Positions 49,403-60,401 of a stretch of 64,000 bases of DNA are shown one piece after another. The position numbers were made by a program, and so were the translations under genes. This stretch comes from Pseudovirgaria hyperparasitica (taxonomy: Eukaryota; Ascomycota; Dothideomycetes; Acrospermales; Acrospermaceae), in NCBI RefSeq assembly GCF_010093815.1, contig NW_022985558.1, positions 461,038-525,037 on the forward strand. The letters run 5' to 3'. A model generated the notes under the pieces. That model worked only from the letters and a program-made list of their open reading frames with translations. It had not been told where the DNA came from and did no database searches. The number at the start of each line of letters is the position of its first letter. The stretch's first letter is position 1.

Positions 49403-51715
49403 ATGACTACCTTACACCCCTCACACGCGCCTCATGGCTCAAATGACGTCGACATGGACGACTTCGAGATAGACCTAACTGGTGTCGGCACACCCATGAT
49501 GCAAGACAATGTCGAACTCGTTGATGAGATCTCATATGATGCGGACCTTCCAGACGCTCAGGCCAGCGCGCAGTCTCCCCAGTCTGTAGCCATGGATCAT
49601 GATGATGCCGAAGAGATGGCGGACGCCTTGCTGGAAGACGCTGAATATGACTTGGAACACAATGAGCACAACTTAGATCTTCAGGATGTAGAAGTCGATA
49701 CTGAGTTTGTTCCTCAAACTGCAGATGCTTCTTTGGTAGACGCTTATCAGCATGAACTTCAATTTACCGGCAATTTGGAATATGAGACTCCCCAAGACTT
49801 GGCTGGTTCTATGGAAAACGCTTCCGTCCCTGAAATCGCTAATGCTTCCATGAGTGTATCGGGATCTATGGATGCAGCACAAGTGACATGGGTCACTGCC
49901 AATGATGAGACTGCCCAATCTGCAGATGCTTTGCCCGCTCCCGCCAATAACCACCACCATCCTGATCCGGAGATATCGTATGATCCTGGCGACCCTGATG
50001 ACGGCAATCTTGTAGATCCATCAACGCGTCAAAGTCTTCCGCGACCTGACGCCGAGGCCGAATCTACTTCGCAGACTAACACACATCAAGATCTTCACTC
50101 CGAAGGCGATAGCAGCTCCAAGCTCGAGAATAAGCCAGAGACTTCTAATGAGGGAGCCACTACCGATAGCTACTCCAAATCGCATGAACGCATTTTAGAC
50201 AACTGCGAAAGCCATGAAGGCCATCGTGACGAAGATATTCCCAACGTAGATTCTGTCACGCAAGTTGTGGATGGCAATTCGAATGACACTAGTTCGTTAA
50301 ATACTGCTCCTGAACCGAAACAAGTCGAGTCACTCCATCCAATTCTTGCAGATTGGGACGATGAGAGAGATTGGTTGTTTCAGCCAAATGCATCAGAAGA
50401 GCATCAAGGCTTCTACCTTGAGCAATCAGCCTTAGCTCACGAAAGCTTTCCTATATTGTTTGCAGAGTTACGGAACGCACTCGGTGGCGATCTCGGAAAC
50501 ACTGAAGAGCTCGAGATCGATATCCCTGTGTTCAACACTATCGTGCGTGAGGATGCTTGTAAGGATGCGTGTACCCTCGCAGACTTCGTGAACATGTACG
50601 TGCAATTGCACGAACTCGATGGCAATTCAACACCAGGACCGTTCGAAGTAGTTCTACGTCGACGCACAAGATTTGCCACTAGATTGGCACAAATTCGAGA
50701 AGCCATATCTTCCAAACAAGGTTTGTCGCAATTAAAGTTCCTAAGAGACTCGACTACGGTCGATAGCAGTGAATACTTGGAGGAAGATGACGATCAAAAA
50801 AGTGACGTTAGCAGTTCCGAAGGCGAAGAATTGTACAATGCCACAGAGGCAAAAGCGTCTATGAAAAAACCGGAACTACATAGTGATGATGTCGACCATG
50901 CAGGAGAAGAAGAAGAACAAGAAGAACAAGAAGAGGATGGAACTGCACTCATTGACGAAGCTGATGCGGCAAAGAGCGTTTTGATCACTGAGCTAGTGGA
51001 CGCAAACGAAGTGACTGGAGACAGCTTGACTGAACAGTATGAAGAACATTCCGAGCATGATACAGAAAATGTTCTACCTGGAGAGCACGATGAGGTTCAC
51101 TGGCAAGACGACGGGCTCGATGAAACTGAGAACAACAACACGGCTTCTGAAACCGCACCTCCGGAACTCGATGAGGTAACACTAGAAGCAGACTCAGAGA
51201 ACCATTCCAGGAAGCCTTCTACGCCCAATAATGTATTGTTGACAGATCCACACGCAGAGGGGGATAGCTACTCTGAGCAATACTTGGAAACGTCACATAC
51301 CAAGGAGATTCAGCACGAAGATCACGGTGACTTGATAAACTTCGGTAATGAGAACGAGGTATGCGAAAATACCAGCGCTACGACCGAGGAACATTCCGGA
51401 GCAGTGGAACGCATTGTGACACCTCTCAATGATTCTGTGCCGGCTGAACTCGAGTCTAAAAATGAGTCAACCACTGCACAATTGTTGGCTGAAGATGATT
51501 TGATTGATTATGACGACGAAGAAGACGAGCAAGCAGCAGCTCAAGCTGATTCGCCGTCAGCAACATCAACACCGACAGTCCAAGGGGATGAACCAAGCAT
51601 TCAGATCCAGACACCCGAAAAAGAGACCTCTTCGCCACCATATAAGCGCAGTCGCGAATCTGACGAAGACAACTTGCGGGGCGATCCCGATATCAAGAAG
51701 CACAAATCTGGATGA
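49403..51715 (+). CDS. Acidic hypothetical protein
   Basis: One exon of 770 codons. The family was not recognised. Residues 1-300 are low-complexity and rich in Asp, Glu, Ser and Thr. A segment of about residues 310-450 looks folded: it begins LADWDDERDWLFQ, includes LAHESFPILFAELRNALG and an ADFVNMYVQLHEL helix, and ends with RTRFATRLAQIREAISSK. After this the chain is again highly acidic (runs such as EEEEQEEQEEDGTALIDEAD). The last residues are basic (YKRSRES, IKKHKSG), a possible nuclear signal. Composition suggests a nuclear scaffold or chaperone-like protein, but this is only inference. The gene is divergent from delta-COP. No frameshift or stop disturbs it. Confidence 0.85.
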   Translation: MTTLHPSHAPHGSNDVDMDDFEIDLTGVGTPMMQDNVELVDEISYDADLPDAQASAQSPQSVAMDHDDAEEMADALLEDAEYDLEHNEHNLDLQDVEVDTEFVPQTADASLVDAYQHELQFTGNLEYETPQDLAGSMENASVPEIANASMSVSGSMDAAQVTWVTANDETAQSADALPAPANNHHHPDPEISYDPGDPDDGNLVDPSTRQSLPRPDAEAESTSQTNTHQDLHSEGDSSSKLENKPETSNEGATTDSYSKSHERILDNCESHEGHRDEDIPNVDSVTQVVDGNSNDTSSLNTAPEPKQVESLHPILADWDDERDWLFQPNASEEHQGFYLEQSALAHESFPILFAELRNALGGDLGNTEELEIDIPVFNTIVREDACKDACTLADFVNMYVQLHELDGNSTPGPFEVVLRRRTRFATRLAQIREAISSKQGLSQLKFLRDSTTVDSSEYLEEDDDQKSDVSSSEGEELYNATEAKASMKKPELHSDDVDHAGEEEEQEEQEEDGTALIDEADAAKSVLITELVDANEVTGDSLTEQYEEHSEHDTENVLPGEHDEVHWQDDGLDETENNNTASETAPPELDEVTLEADSENHSRKPSTPNNVLLTDPHAEGDSYSEQYLETSHTKEIQHEDHGDLINFGNENEVCENTSATTEEHSGAVERIVTPLNDSVPAELESKNESTTAQLLAEDDLIDYDDEEDEQAAAQADSPSATSTPTVQGDEPSIQIQTPEKETSSPPYKRSRESDEDNLRGDPDIKKHKSG

Positions 51716-52619
51716 GTACTAATTTCCACACCTTATAGCAGCAATTAACCATAGATCTACGTCTCGACCGCGGGTAAGTATAACACAACATGTACTAACA
51801 TCATTTGCGGCATTTTCTACAGCATGAGTAGCAGAGCAGCTAACTCTGCGCTTTAATTCCAACAACCAATCGGTGGGTCTCTTTCAACACTATGAACTTC
51901 GGCGATACCCCTTCACGTTTTATACATTCACGTTTTACACAATCACGCTTTGATTATGTTGTTTGCATACCTTTCATTCAACGACAATAGCCCAACACCG
52001 TCTTCCGGGCGTATGTCTGACATTCGACTGCAACGAATTCGATGGACCTTGATGTCGAATAGGCTTCTTCAACTTTTCTCCTGTACAACAGCGAATGGCA
52101 TTACAGCATGCATTCCAACTTAGTCGACGACAAGCGACATTTGCATGTAGGCACATCTTGTGGCGGGATTGGACATATTCGTGAGCGGTATTTTATCGTG
52201 GTAGTGGGCATCACATCACAGGAAGGCTCTTTTGACAGTTCCTTTACATGAAAGAATCTATTAACATTCATGTGTGTCTCATTGCGTACTCAGTGCTAAG
52301 AACATCGAATCGACTCAGTCTTATAACAACTCCGCGTGAGGTCAATACGATAGGGGTTGGGGCTGATTCCGTAGCTGACCACAACCCGTCCTTCATCCAT
52401 CACTTGGTCAGCATGGCCCATCCAGTGTGCTTTCACATTCGCAGTCGCTCATAACGCGGCACAACAATCCCGATAAGGACCGTGTAGATCTTGTTATGTG
52501 ATCTACTGCCCTAATTCATGACCCGTGTATATTTTCCTGTGGATTCTTTCTTAGCAAGTCACGATCGCCGGCAACAGCACTACCCTTCCCACATATAAAC
52601 GTTACCAACAACACTCATA
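51716..52619. other. Intergenic region, no gene seen
   Basis: About 0.9 kb after the acidic protein gene. At 51,915-51,955 the phrase TCACGTTTTA is repeated with small changes three times. No coding region, RNA gene or regulatory site is supported. Confidence 0.55.
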
Positions 52620-53169
52620 ATGCTCCTCGTCCCTAGAGTACCCGGCTTCGCAGTCGCTTCCACCTTCATCTCGCTCGGTGGGATTCTCAATGGGTATCTC
52701 TCTGTGCATCCTTGCCCTCCTCACTACACTCTTCTAGACATACCTTCTTCACTGGCCAACTCGCCGACCGTCGCGGTAGTCTGGGCAACGCTTGAATCTC
52801 TTCTCAAACTTCCTAGTCGCGGTTGCGACGCCGGCGTTTCTGGCGCGCAGTGCTTATGGTGCGTATTTCCTGTTTGGCTGCTTGATTCTCTCGACGGTTG
52901 TAGTTTTAGCCGCGTATATGCCGGCAACGAAAGGGAGGTCTCTGGAGGGGATGCACGAGGCGTTTAAACAGCCGCCGTGGAGGAGTTGGGCCAGTTTCCT
53001 GCGGGGACTGGCAAGTGCGTCGAGTGTGAGCGTGTCTGAGGCGATGGGTGCTGGAGAAAATAATCAAAGTGTGCAGCTCGACGAGCTTTCCCGCGATAGT
53101 GGTGAGGCAATGGCATTTGGTGCGTTGGGAGAGGTTGAGGGTCCTGTGAGGATCCTCACGACTGTCTGA
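52620..53169 (+). pseudogene. Internally deleted MFS transporter
   Basis: Three pieces of a sugar-porter gene lie close together. The start, with PGFAVASTFISLGGILNG (52,620-52,692), matches the first helix of fungal quinate/hexose-type MFS proteins and is followed by an intron-like GTATCT donor. At 52,748-52,777 the frame reads FTGQLADRRG, the loop 2-3 signature. Then from 52,792 the last helices follow: NLFSNFLVAVATPAFLARSA, YGAYFLFGCLIL and YMPATKGRSLEGMHEAF, where PETKGRSLE is expected. More than 300 residues of a normal ~530-residue protein are missing between, and a TGA separates the pieces. This is best explained by internal deletion of an ancestral transporter. A gene predictor may call a short protein here. 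A 125-codon open frame remains for the C-terminal part. Confidence 0.8.
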
Positions 53170-55099
53170 GGAGATGGGATCAGAACACGAAGCACAGGCA
53201 GCGGAGAGGGAGTACATGGGTTTTTAAACCATTCTTCAACGAAATTGTTTGAAGCACTAGGGGAATAGTCTACTTTGTTCGAGAAGAGTGTTGTCTGGTA
53301 CTGTGCCTCGATACACAATAACCTCACATTAGTCGATAGTCAACCGATGCCATGCTGAAAAGAAATGAAGTATCATATTGTCCACTTGTCTGCTACGAGT
53401 CTCGAGTCGGGTAGAGCATAATGGCATCTTATATCACACCGAGTGAATGAGTTAGGTAATTGCTATGATCTACTCTCTTACCATTAAACTTCAAATTTAT
53501 TTACTCAAATAGTGCGAAGAAGGCAACGTCATGTACGCGACACACACCAATACGAGATCTGCGGCTTGATTGTTCAACGTGATCTTTTGGGACATCTATA
53601 AGGTTGTCCATAAGTCTCTGTAGTCGCCATAGTAAGTAGTGATGCAGAGTAGTGTGTCATGCCTAACGGGGTAACAAGGTTTACGACTGGAACGTGCTGA
53701 TTCCCAGGTCTACAAACAAAAACAATGTCAAAGTTGGGCTAGACTTAAGCTCACTAAGAGACGCATGATGAATTGTGCTATCTCACTTCTCTTAGCATGT
53801 TACAAGGAGAGGAACTTCTTATTGACGCATGCAACGTTGCATGTTCCTCTACAGGTTGACCTGTAGTCAGTAGACGTATACCTACATTCGATCCTCAAAA
53901 ATGTTGCTTCAGTGTCTTTCTCGACGACCAACATCGAGTCTGAATTCGACCCAAATGCAAGCTCTTCTGAACCTACTAAAGATTACAAACATGTAAGATC
54001 AATTCGACTCTGGTATAAGCACCATGAAAGCCATATCACAAGACTATTAGTAGATTGCGGAATTTTCGTCTTACTTAACTCGAACAACTAGTTTCTCTAG
54101 AAGGAAATGTTATCTACTCCCCGAAGCGCCAATAAGAATCTTTCTCGCTGGTCGAAGTAATGCATAGTCTTCCCTGGTAAGATCTGAGACAGGACTGTAA
54201 CTCAGACACTCTTAGCACCTTGGCAGCAGATATACGTAGTTTTCGTCAAGCGCTCAAGGTTATATATACGTCAACTTGCTTTTTGAAACACGCACTCGAA
54301 TTTGTCTATATGAATGCCAGCGGATATTGCAAGATGATCTGACACGAAACTGTACTGGAGATACTCGGTATCACCAGCAGACCAAGAGCAGTAGGACAAG
54401 ACAGAGACGAAAGTTCTGCTTTGTGTATACCCAGGAGTCAGGATGTTGGAACGTATGGGACAAGAAGTTGTCTCGTGAATCATGATTCTCCTCTCATGCG
54501 AACGTCACTTCCTAGAATCGGTACGTGCAGATATATATGCTAGATAATCCCATCATTGAATTATTAACCGTGGTTATATAAGGAACTAATACCAAGGATC
54601 AGAATGCTCCTCCGGACTGTTGATCAACTAAATATATGAAGTTATAAGCAATTTTATTCATAGTGGTAAAGATATCAGCAGATTGGTTCTACTATTCGAC
54701 GTCTCTGCTATTCGACTTCTCTACTATTCGACTTCTCTACTATTCGACTTCTCTACTATTCGACTTCTCTACTATTCGACTTCTCTACTATTCGACTTCT
54801 CTACTATTCGACTTCTCTGTCATTAGTATAGGGCTGTGGACGAATTTGAAAACGAGGTAACTTACCGAGAATGGCCGACTGATTGATACCACGAGATCCT
54901 TCATCAATGAGAAAGCCGGATGTGCGGTCATGTGTCAAGTTGAATGCTCACAAGAGGATATGTTCATGCCTAAATAGGTCAAGCGTGCTGATCTGTGCGG
55001 CCAAGATGAATGAACCCTAGTAAACAACGCGCCCCGCGTCTGTCGCATCGCGCACTGAGGTCATGCAAGACCTGTAGACCCTCTTTGCCACGATTCGCA
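53170..55099. other. Intergenic region with palindromes and minisatellite
   Basis: About 1.9 kb without a supported gene. Two perfect palindromes, CATGCAACGTTGCATG (53,828-53,843) and ACAGGTTGACCTGT (53,851-53,864), lie 8 bp apart. The 16-bp minisatellite at 54,689-54,818 is listed separately. Composition is slightly more A+T-rich than the genes but shows no RIP bias. Confidence 0.6.
54689..54818. repeat. 16-bp minisatellite, 8 copies
   Basis: The unit CTACTATTCGACTTCT is repeated eight times, nearly perfectly; only the first two copies differ. As 16 is not a multiple of three, all three frames are visited and a 16-residue peptide repeat appears in a chance open frame. The high identity points to recent expansion. 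Confidence 0.95.
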
Positions 55100-56312
55100 A
55101 TGGCAACACCGAAACAGATACAAGCGTCATTTCTTACTGAGCATTTTGGCTGGACTCCAATTGTAAGACTACCTCACCAAAATCTTCATTCGTTCCCTCT
55201 GCAAGGACTGACAATTGCGCGCAGTCTTTCATAGATGAGGTCATTAATTCCATAAACGTGATCATAACCCAAGGGACAGACTCAATCGAACAAGCGTTAT
55301 TGAGTGCCGATGCAGGTCGCGACCTAGGCTGGTCGGCGAAGGCTGCCTCGAATAATCAAATCCCAGATACCGAAACAGGCGAGGATGGTGTGACGAAGGA
55401 GGTCTTCGGCGATGACCCCAAGAATGAAATTGAAGAGGGTGTGCTTAAGCTCGAGACATTGCTCGAGAATACAGTGGACAAGAACTTCGACAAATGGGAG
55501 ATCTGGGTGCTGCGCAACGTCTTGAGCCTAGGGAAGGACTGGGAAGGCTCAGAAGGCTGGATACGGTTAAAGGGCTACGAAGTGAGTATGCTACTGGCCT
55601 TGAGAAAGACCGCTGTGGTTTTGAAGGATTGCGCGAAGCTATACTGACTTCCACCACCTAGAATCTCCATCTACCAACCTCAACGACCCTGGAAGACCAG
55701 GCTCCTACGCCTGAATCCCTCATGTCACTTCGCCGCAAGCTTCAAGAGACCCAAAAACTTCATACCCTACTTCTCGCAGAGAAAGCGCGCAATCATGCTG
55801 TTCTCACACAACTGAATCCCCTCCTCACACCACAAAGCCAACCACCGAAGACCTCGCCTCTACCTAAACAAGAACCCAAATCCTCCACGTCACCTCTCAA
55901 CCCTACGAAGTTGACTGACGCAAGACCCGATTTTTCCTTTATAACCACACAGCAACCTGGCTCGCTGCAGAGCAATACGACATTCCCATTGACACAGCTC
56001 CCACTTCTAAGAAAGCATTTGGACGCGCTCAGACCATACTTGAAAGGCTTGCCGGCCGAGCCAGGGCTGCCACGGACCGAGGCAGGCATGAGAGCAAGAG
56101 AGAGAAGCGAATACGTAGAGGCTCAGACACGCAGAATACTAGAGCGACGAGGAGTAGATGTACAAGGAGGCGTAGGCGGTGGGCTCGGTCGCAGAGTTGC
56201 TCCGGACGAGGTCAGGGCACTGGAGCAGGTTGTGGATATACTGGGAAGGAACCGAAGCGAGGAAGAAGAGGAAGAACACCACCCACAGGATAAGATGGAT
56301 CTTGATGAATAA
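55100..56312 (+). CDS. MTW1: Kinetochore protein Mtw1/Mis12
   Basis: Three exons: 55,100-55,162, 55,225-55,581 and 55,662-56,312, giving 356 residues; introns are 62 and 80 bp with GTAAGA/GCGCAG and GTGAGT/CCTAG ends. Mis12-family signatures are SFLTEHFGWTPI joined across intron 1 to SFIDEVINSIN, then EIEEGVLKLETLLENTVDKN, FDKWEIWVLRNVLSL and WIRLKGYE before intron 2. After it LRRKLQETQKLHTLLLAEKA continues the coiled-coil rod. Mtw1 with Nnf1, Dsn1 and Nsl1 forms the MIND/Mis12 complex, which links the CENP-C/inner kinetochore to Ndc80 and KNL1. The start at 55,100 leaves eight residues ahead of the conserved block; an in-frame ATG at 55,010 would add 30 residues unlike the family. The C-terminal part is family-typical in length but less conserved. 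Confidence 0.92.
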
Positions 56313-57217
56313 ATGTTGTAACGCCGAAAAATTACGGAATCTGCTTCAAGCGCGGCGTTTGTGGGCGCATTATATCGGCGTTGGAGAGGGCATCTATGGA
56401 TGACCTGGGCCCAGAAGAGCCTGCTTGCGACCAATGCAGGATAGTCAGACTTATATTGGGACTTTCAGTTCCTGTAAGGCAATGTGTACAGATCTTACGC
56501 TAACGCAGCGGAATTCGAACCTCAAGATGATCTCGAACCTTGGGTTGCCCTGAGATGTGATTATGGCAATACAGAGTCTGCCAACAAAAATACTGATAGT
56601 GTGTGTGTGCCAGAAAATTTGGGCTGACTGTCATACACTCGCTCAAAAATCCCATGGTGTTTCAGTACTGGGAAACGTTGGCTCATGGATGAGCACCAGA
56701 TGAACTGTTAGTAGCTTGCAGCATCGAAAGTACTACGACGACACAATCATATGGAAGCGGCCCTGGAGAGCATCCATATACTTAGGACCAATAGTGCAGG
56801 TCTTCGTCATCGCTTTACCAGCAGTGAGGCCAATTCCAAGACCTTCATACTGCTGCAAAAGGGAGATAAGATAGGTTGACATCACTTCGCGCTAATGCCG
56901 AGCTAGCTGGATGCAGTAATTTATCAACCCCGTCGAGTGTATCAACAAACGAAGTGATTTCAGACTTGACGGTGCTCTAAACTCATATCATTTCTTTCAG
57001 GTAATCGTTTCGTCAGAAATCGACAAAATTAGCCAAGTTCAACTTGAGCGATCTCGACATGGAGTGTATGGGGAACGAGACCCAGCATGCGGGGTTCGGC
57101 TGGAAGGACCAGTCGGCAGTGACTATATGTTGGCCTCAGCGTTTCCCTAGACTCCTTCATTGACCGCAGTCGTGACATATTGGTTTATCCAGGCTCAAAT
57201 GATCAAGTCCAAGAACC
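56313..57217. other. Intergenic region, no gene seen
   Basis: About 0.9 kb between two plus-strand genes; presumably it holds the terminator of MTW1 and the promoter of the hydrolase gene. A short GTGTGTGTGTG run lies near 56,600. A GGTTCGAATT phrase on the minus strand near 56,515 resembles a tRNA B box, but no cloverleaf can be built around it. Confidence 0.55.
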
Positions 57218-58276
57218 ATGGATCAATTCAAGCACAAGACTTTGGTCACCAAGCCATATGAGCTCACCTATAGCTACTATACATCCCCAGGATTTGAGGC
57301 GAAAGTTGACTCAGGAGTGCCAACGTTGATGATCAGTCATGGCTTTCCGGACGATGCACACATGTGGGCTGGCACTCTACCAACACTCCTGAAGTTGCCA
57401 TACCCAATCATACTCATCGACATCCTGGGCCTGGGCGATTCCTCCAAGTCCACCACAGTCGAGCACTACAGCTACAAACAACAAGCCAACTCCCTCGCAC
57501 AGATCCTCGACGAGGAGAATGTCGGCAAAGTCATCGCAATCGGCCACGACTGGGGCAGCGCCATCACACAACGCTTCTACCTGTACCACCGAGCCCGCTG
57601 CATCGGCGTCTCACTACTCTGCCTCGCGTACCAGATCCCTAGCACCGAGCCCTTCAACCTAGACCAAGCAAACATCGCCACGACAAAGCGCTTCGGGTAC
57701 CCACAGTGGGAATACTGGAACTACTTCACCGCGCCCGACGCACCGGCACAGATAGAGGCTAATCTCGAGCGCTTCTGGGAGGCTAACAACGGCTACTATC
57801 CCTCGCCCGACCCGACAGACAACGGGCAGGACATCTGGATGCGCGAGATGTTCGACGTGAAGGATGGCATGCGCGACTATATCCAGGGCACGGGTAAGTG
57901 GGCAGGCTTCACGGTCGAGCTGAACGCGTACGCGCGCGACGCACAGCTGAAGAAGCGGTATCTCGACAGGCTGAAGGAGGGCAGACTGGCAGCACCTGTG
58001 AACTACTACCACTCGCTCAAGAATAACACGATGCTCGAGGACGAGAGGGTGCTGGCGCAGAATCCGAAGATCGAGGTGCCGTTGCTGTATATTGGCATGA
58101 CGGGCGACTGGGTATGTCGCACGGATTTGATGGTCGATGCAAAGGAGAAGGGTCTGGTGCCAGATTTAGAAGAGCAGACGGTCGTGGGGAATCATTGGAG
58201 TATGTATGATGCTGGAAACGCTGCGATTGTCGCGGGCTACTGGGCAGATTGGTTGTCGCGAAAATTTCCAGTCTAG
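57218..58276 (+). CDS. Epoxide hydrolase-like alpha/beta hydrolase
   Basis: A single exon of 352 residues with the full alpha/beta hydrolase layout. HGFPDDAHMW at residues 41-50 supplies the oxyanion HGxP motif; IGHDWGSA at 108-115 is the nucleophile elbow, with Asp111 as nucleophile as in soluble epoxide hydrolases and haloalkane dehalogenases. The acid is likely Asp297 in GMTGDWV, and GNHWSMYDAG gives the catalytic His326. Tyr residues of the cap (for example NYYHS at 262-266) may be the epoxide-activating pair. The enzyme would hydrolyse an epoxide or related substrate by way of an ester intermediate; in fungi such proteins serve detoxification or secondary metabolism. No cluster genes lie beside it. 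Codon use is strongly C/G-biased at third positions in the middle part, compared with its neighbours. Confidence 0.9.
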   Translation: MDQFKHKTLVTKPYELTYSYYTSPGFEAKVDSGVPTLMISHGFPDDAHMWAGTLPTLLKLPYPIILIDILGLGDSSKSTTVEHYSYKQQANSLAQILDEENVGKVIAIGHDWGSAITQRFYLYHRARCIGVSLLCLAYQIPSTEPFNLDQANIATTKRFGYPQWEYWNYFTAPDAPAQIEANLERFWEANNGYYPSPDPTDNGQDIWMREMFDVKDGMRDYIQGTGKWAGFTVELNAYARDAQLKKRYLDRLKEGRLAAPVNYYHSLKNNTMLEDERVLAQNPKIEVPLLYIGMTGDWVCRTDLMVDAKEKGLVPDLEEQTVVGNHWSMYDAGNAAIVAGYWADWLSRKFPV

Positions 58277-60401
58277 TTTATCGTGTTGATTGTCAATAGT
58301 CGATTGTTGACAGTTGACCAGTGATAGTCAACTGCTGACAGTCGACTGCAGGACAAGTCGCAAGCAGTGCACCATCTGCGTGCCTAGCATGGAACAAGTG
58401 TCTGTCAGTCTGCTAATGCCTTCGTGCTCGAGTTTTCGAGCCGTCTTGATGACTAGGCTATTGATTGAAGTTAGTGACGGTTGGGTGGGAGCTATATCAG
58501 TAGCGATAGCAGATCAGTCATTTCCTTCGACGACCGAACACTAGAAGTCAACGGCGTTGTTCTTTCCGGGGTGACAGAGGGCACTGAGCACTGTCAAACA
58601 AACACTAAGCCACACCTTAGACTTATTAAAAGGAATCAAAGAATAGGAGGTACGTTAACTCACAAGAATCTAGCACCAAAGCCTAAGTTGATTAATAACA
58701 ATAGTCTTTAGCGGCTGTGGCCATACTTTTGTTTCTCTGATCATGGTGATGATGACGGTGAGGGTGTAGTGAAGGCATCGGGGATTTTTCAGGCCCTCCC
58801 CAGATACTGGAGTCTAGACTCGACTCACAGCTTGGTTATCACGCATAGTCGGTCGGAAATGGCGAGGAGATCCTCTGGCAACTGTCGAAACACAGTCAAT
58901 ATTACGGACGAGTTTCACATCCATATTACCTGCAGCCTCACCGCCGATCAAACGTTCATGGCTGCATGGCGCGTACCGAGGTAGCCTCAGCCCAAGAACG
59001 TACGGCCAGCTACTACCCAGGGAAGAAAAAAATATTTGAGAACTGCAAGTTCATGTGGTCTCTCCAGAAAACGACCAAGACCCAGGAGAGGTCTGTTCGT
59101 TGCATGGATCTCTTCTAGAAGCCATCCCTGTCCGTGTGTCCCGCGGCTTGCGCCGGTCCTACATACTGCCTCGAGCGGGGGGCATCTTGTTTGTTTGGGA
59201 CACCCAATTTCTGATGCTCGACTCGATTGGGTTGCTTTAGGGCGGAGGTTTGATGACTGGAACAGCGTTCCTTCGGTACATGGTACGTACGTACATGGAT
59301 ACGGTATGGCTATGGGGGTGGAATGTCACTGTACAGCAGGGTATACGAGCACGAAAATGCTCGGGGATGGCCGAGGTGTAGGCCTTTGTTGGAGGTGCTC
59401 TATCATAGTACGGAGAGTCTCATGTCTATGTTGCTGTATGTATGCATGTATGCATTCTCTGTCTCGTCTCTCTTTGCCACCTCCAAGGACGTCGACTCAG
59501 CGCGCTATACGTGTAATAAGACTATAACTATAGGCAAGTGTAAGTGTGTACTAGTACCGGGAGTAAGGATGCAAGTTCGCAATGACATCAGACTAGAGCA
59601 GCCTTGCCGAGGAAGAATGGTGAGAGCATTGAGCACTTCCGCCTCCCATTCCATTACAAGCTGGGAGCCCCTTGACAAAACCAGTCGAGATCTGGAGATC
59701 AATCCATTGTTTCTGGTTGCAAACCTTAAACCATTGAGTCTTGGAGCCAGCGCGTGGTGTTAGCGTCTGGGCGGAGAGAGCGCGAGCCACCGGATATCAA
59801 CCGCTAGAGAGTTCCTTGGCAGGGGGCACAGTGCCTTGACACCTTAGTCGCAACCTCCCATCACCGGATTTGGGCTGTTAGCTGAACACTTGTTGCTCTC
59901 CGGCTAACTCCATCAAACATCGCCGTATGGGTTAAGCTTCACCTTATTCCGCTATGGTACGGGATGTGGATACCTTCATAGCCTCTTGACAAGGGTCTGT
60001 ATGTCACTGCGAAGGTTATGTGCTGCCATCTCGTGGAAACGTGCGTCTAAACGCTTCCAACACCAATAGTCTTCCAGCAGATGAGACCAGGCTAACGGAT
60101 ACACACATGAGCGTAAAGGCTATGCGTACCAGGAAATGGTAGAGAGTAGTTTGAAATGAGTGCCGATCAGTATTCAAGACGATGCGGGCATCGAAGTGAA
60201 GTCGGTGTATATAAACACCACAACCATCAGCCTCAAACATACTCCTCATCACGCTCTTCCAGATCATCTTTCATTCGCTAATACAGTCACTCGTTCAGAC
60301 TTACCCAATACACTCACTCACTTCGATTCAGTAATCTTCTGCATTCCTTCACCGGACCTATTTTTCCAAAACCAACAACAACAACAACAACAACAATCAA
60401 A
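58277..60401. other. Intergenic region, no gene seen
   Basis: About 2.1 kb. Just after the hydrolase stop, at 58,285-58,350, the GTTGAC/GTCGACTG phrase recurs five to six times in direct and inverted copies. A TGTATGTATGCATGTATGCAT tract is at about 59,432. Open frames (for example 59,036-59,527) have no protein-like features I can support. The last 200 bp hold the promoter of the secreted protein gene, reported separately. Confidence 0.55.
60208..60396 (+). promoter_or_regulatory. TATA box and (CAA)n leader of secreted protein gene
   Basis: TATATAAA lies at 60,208-60,215, about 190 bp ahead of the start codon. Eight perfect CAA triplets occupy 60,373-60,396, ending five bases before the ATG, after a C/A-rich leader. 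CAA-rich unstructured leaders are common in strongly translated fungal messages, so high expression is plausible, but this is inference. Confidence 0.6.

Noticed and set aside
56500-56600. Possible minus-strand tRNA with GGTTCGAATT
   Set aside because: The bases around the B-box-like phrase do not form a T-stem and no acceptor stem can be drawn.
59036-59527. 163-codon plus-strand open frame in the 2.1-kb spacer
   Set aside because: Composition and content look random (Arg/Ser/Cys-rich, no domain) and other frames overlap it; a real gene is not supported.
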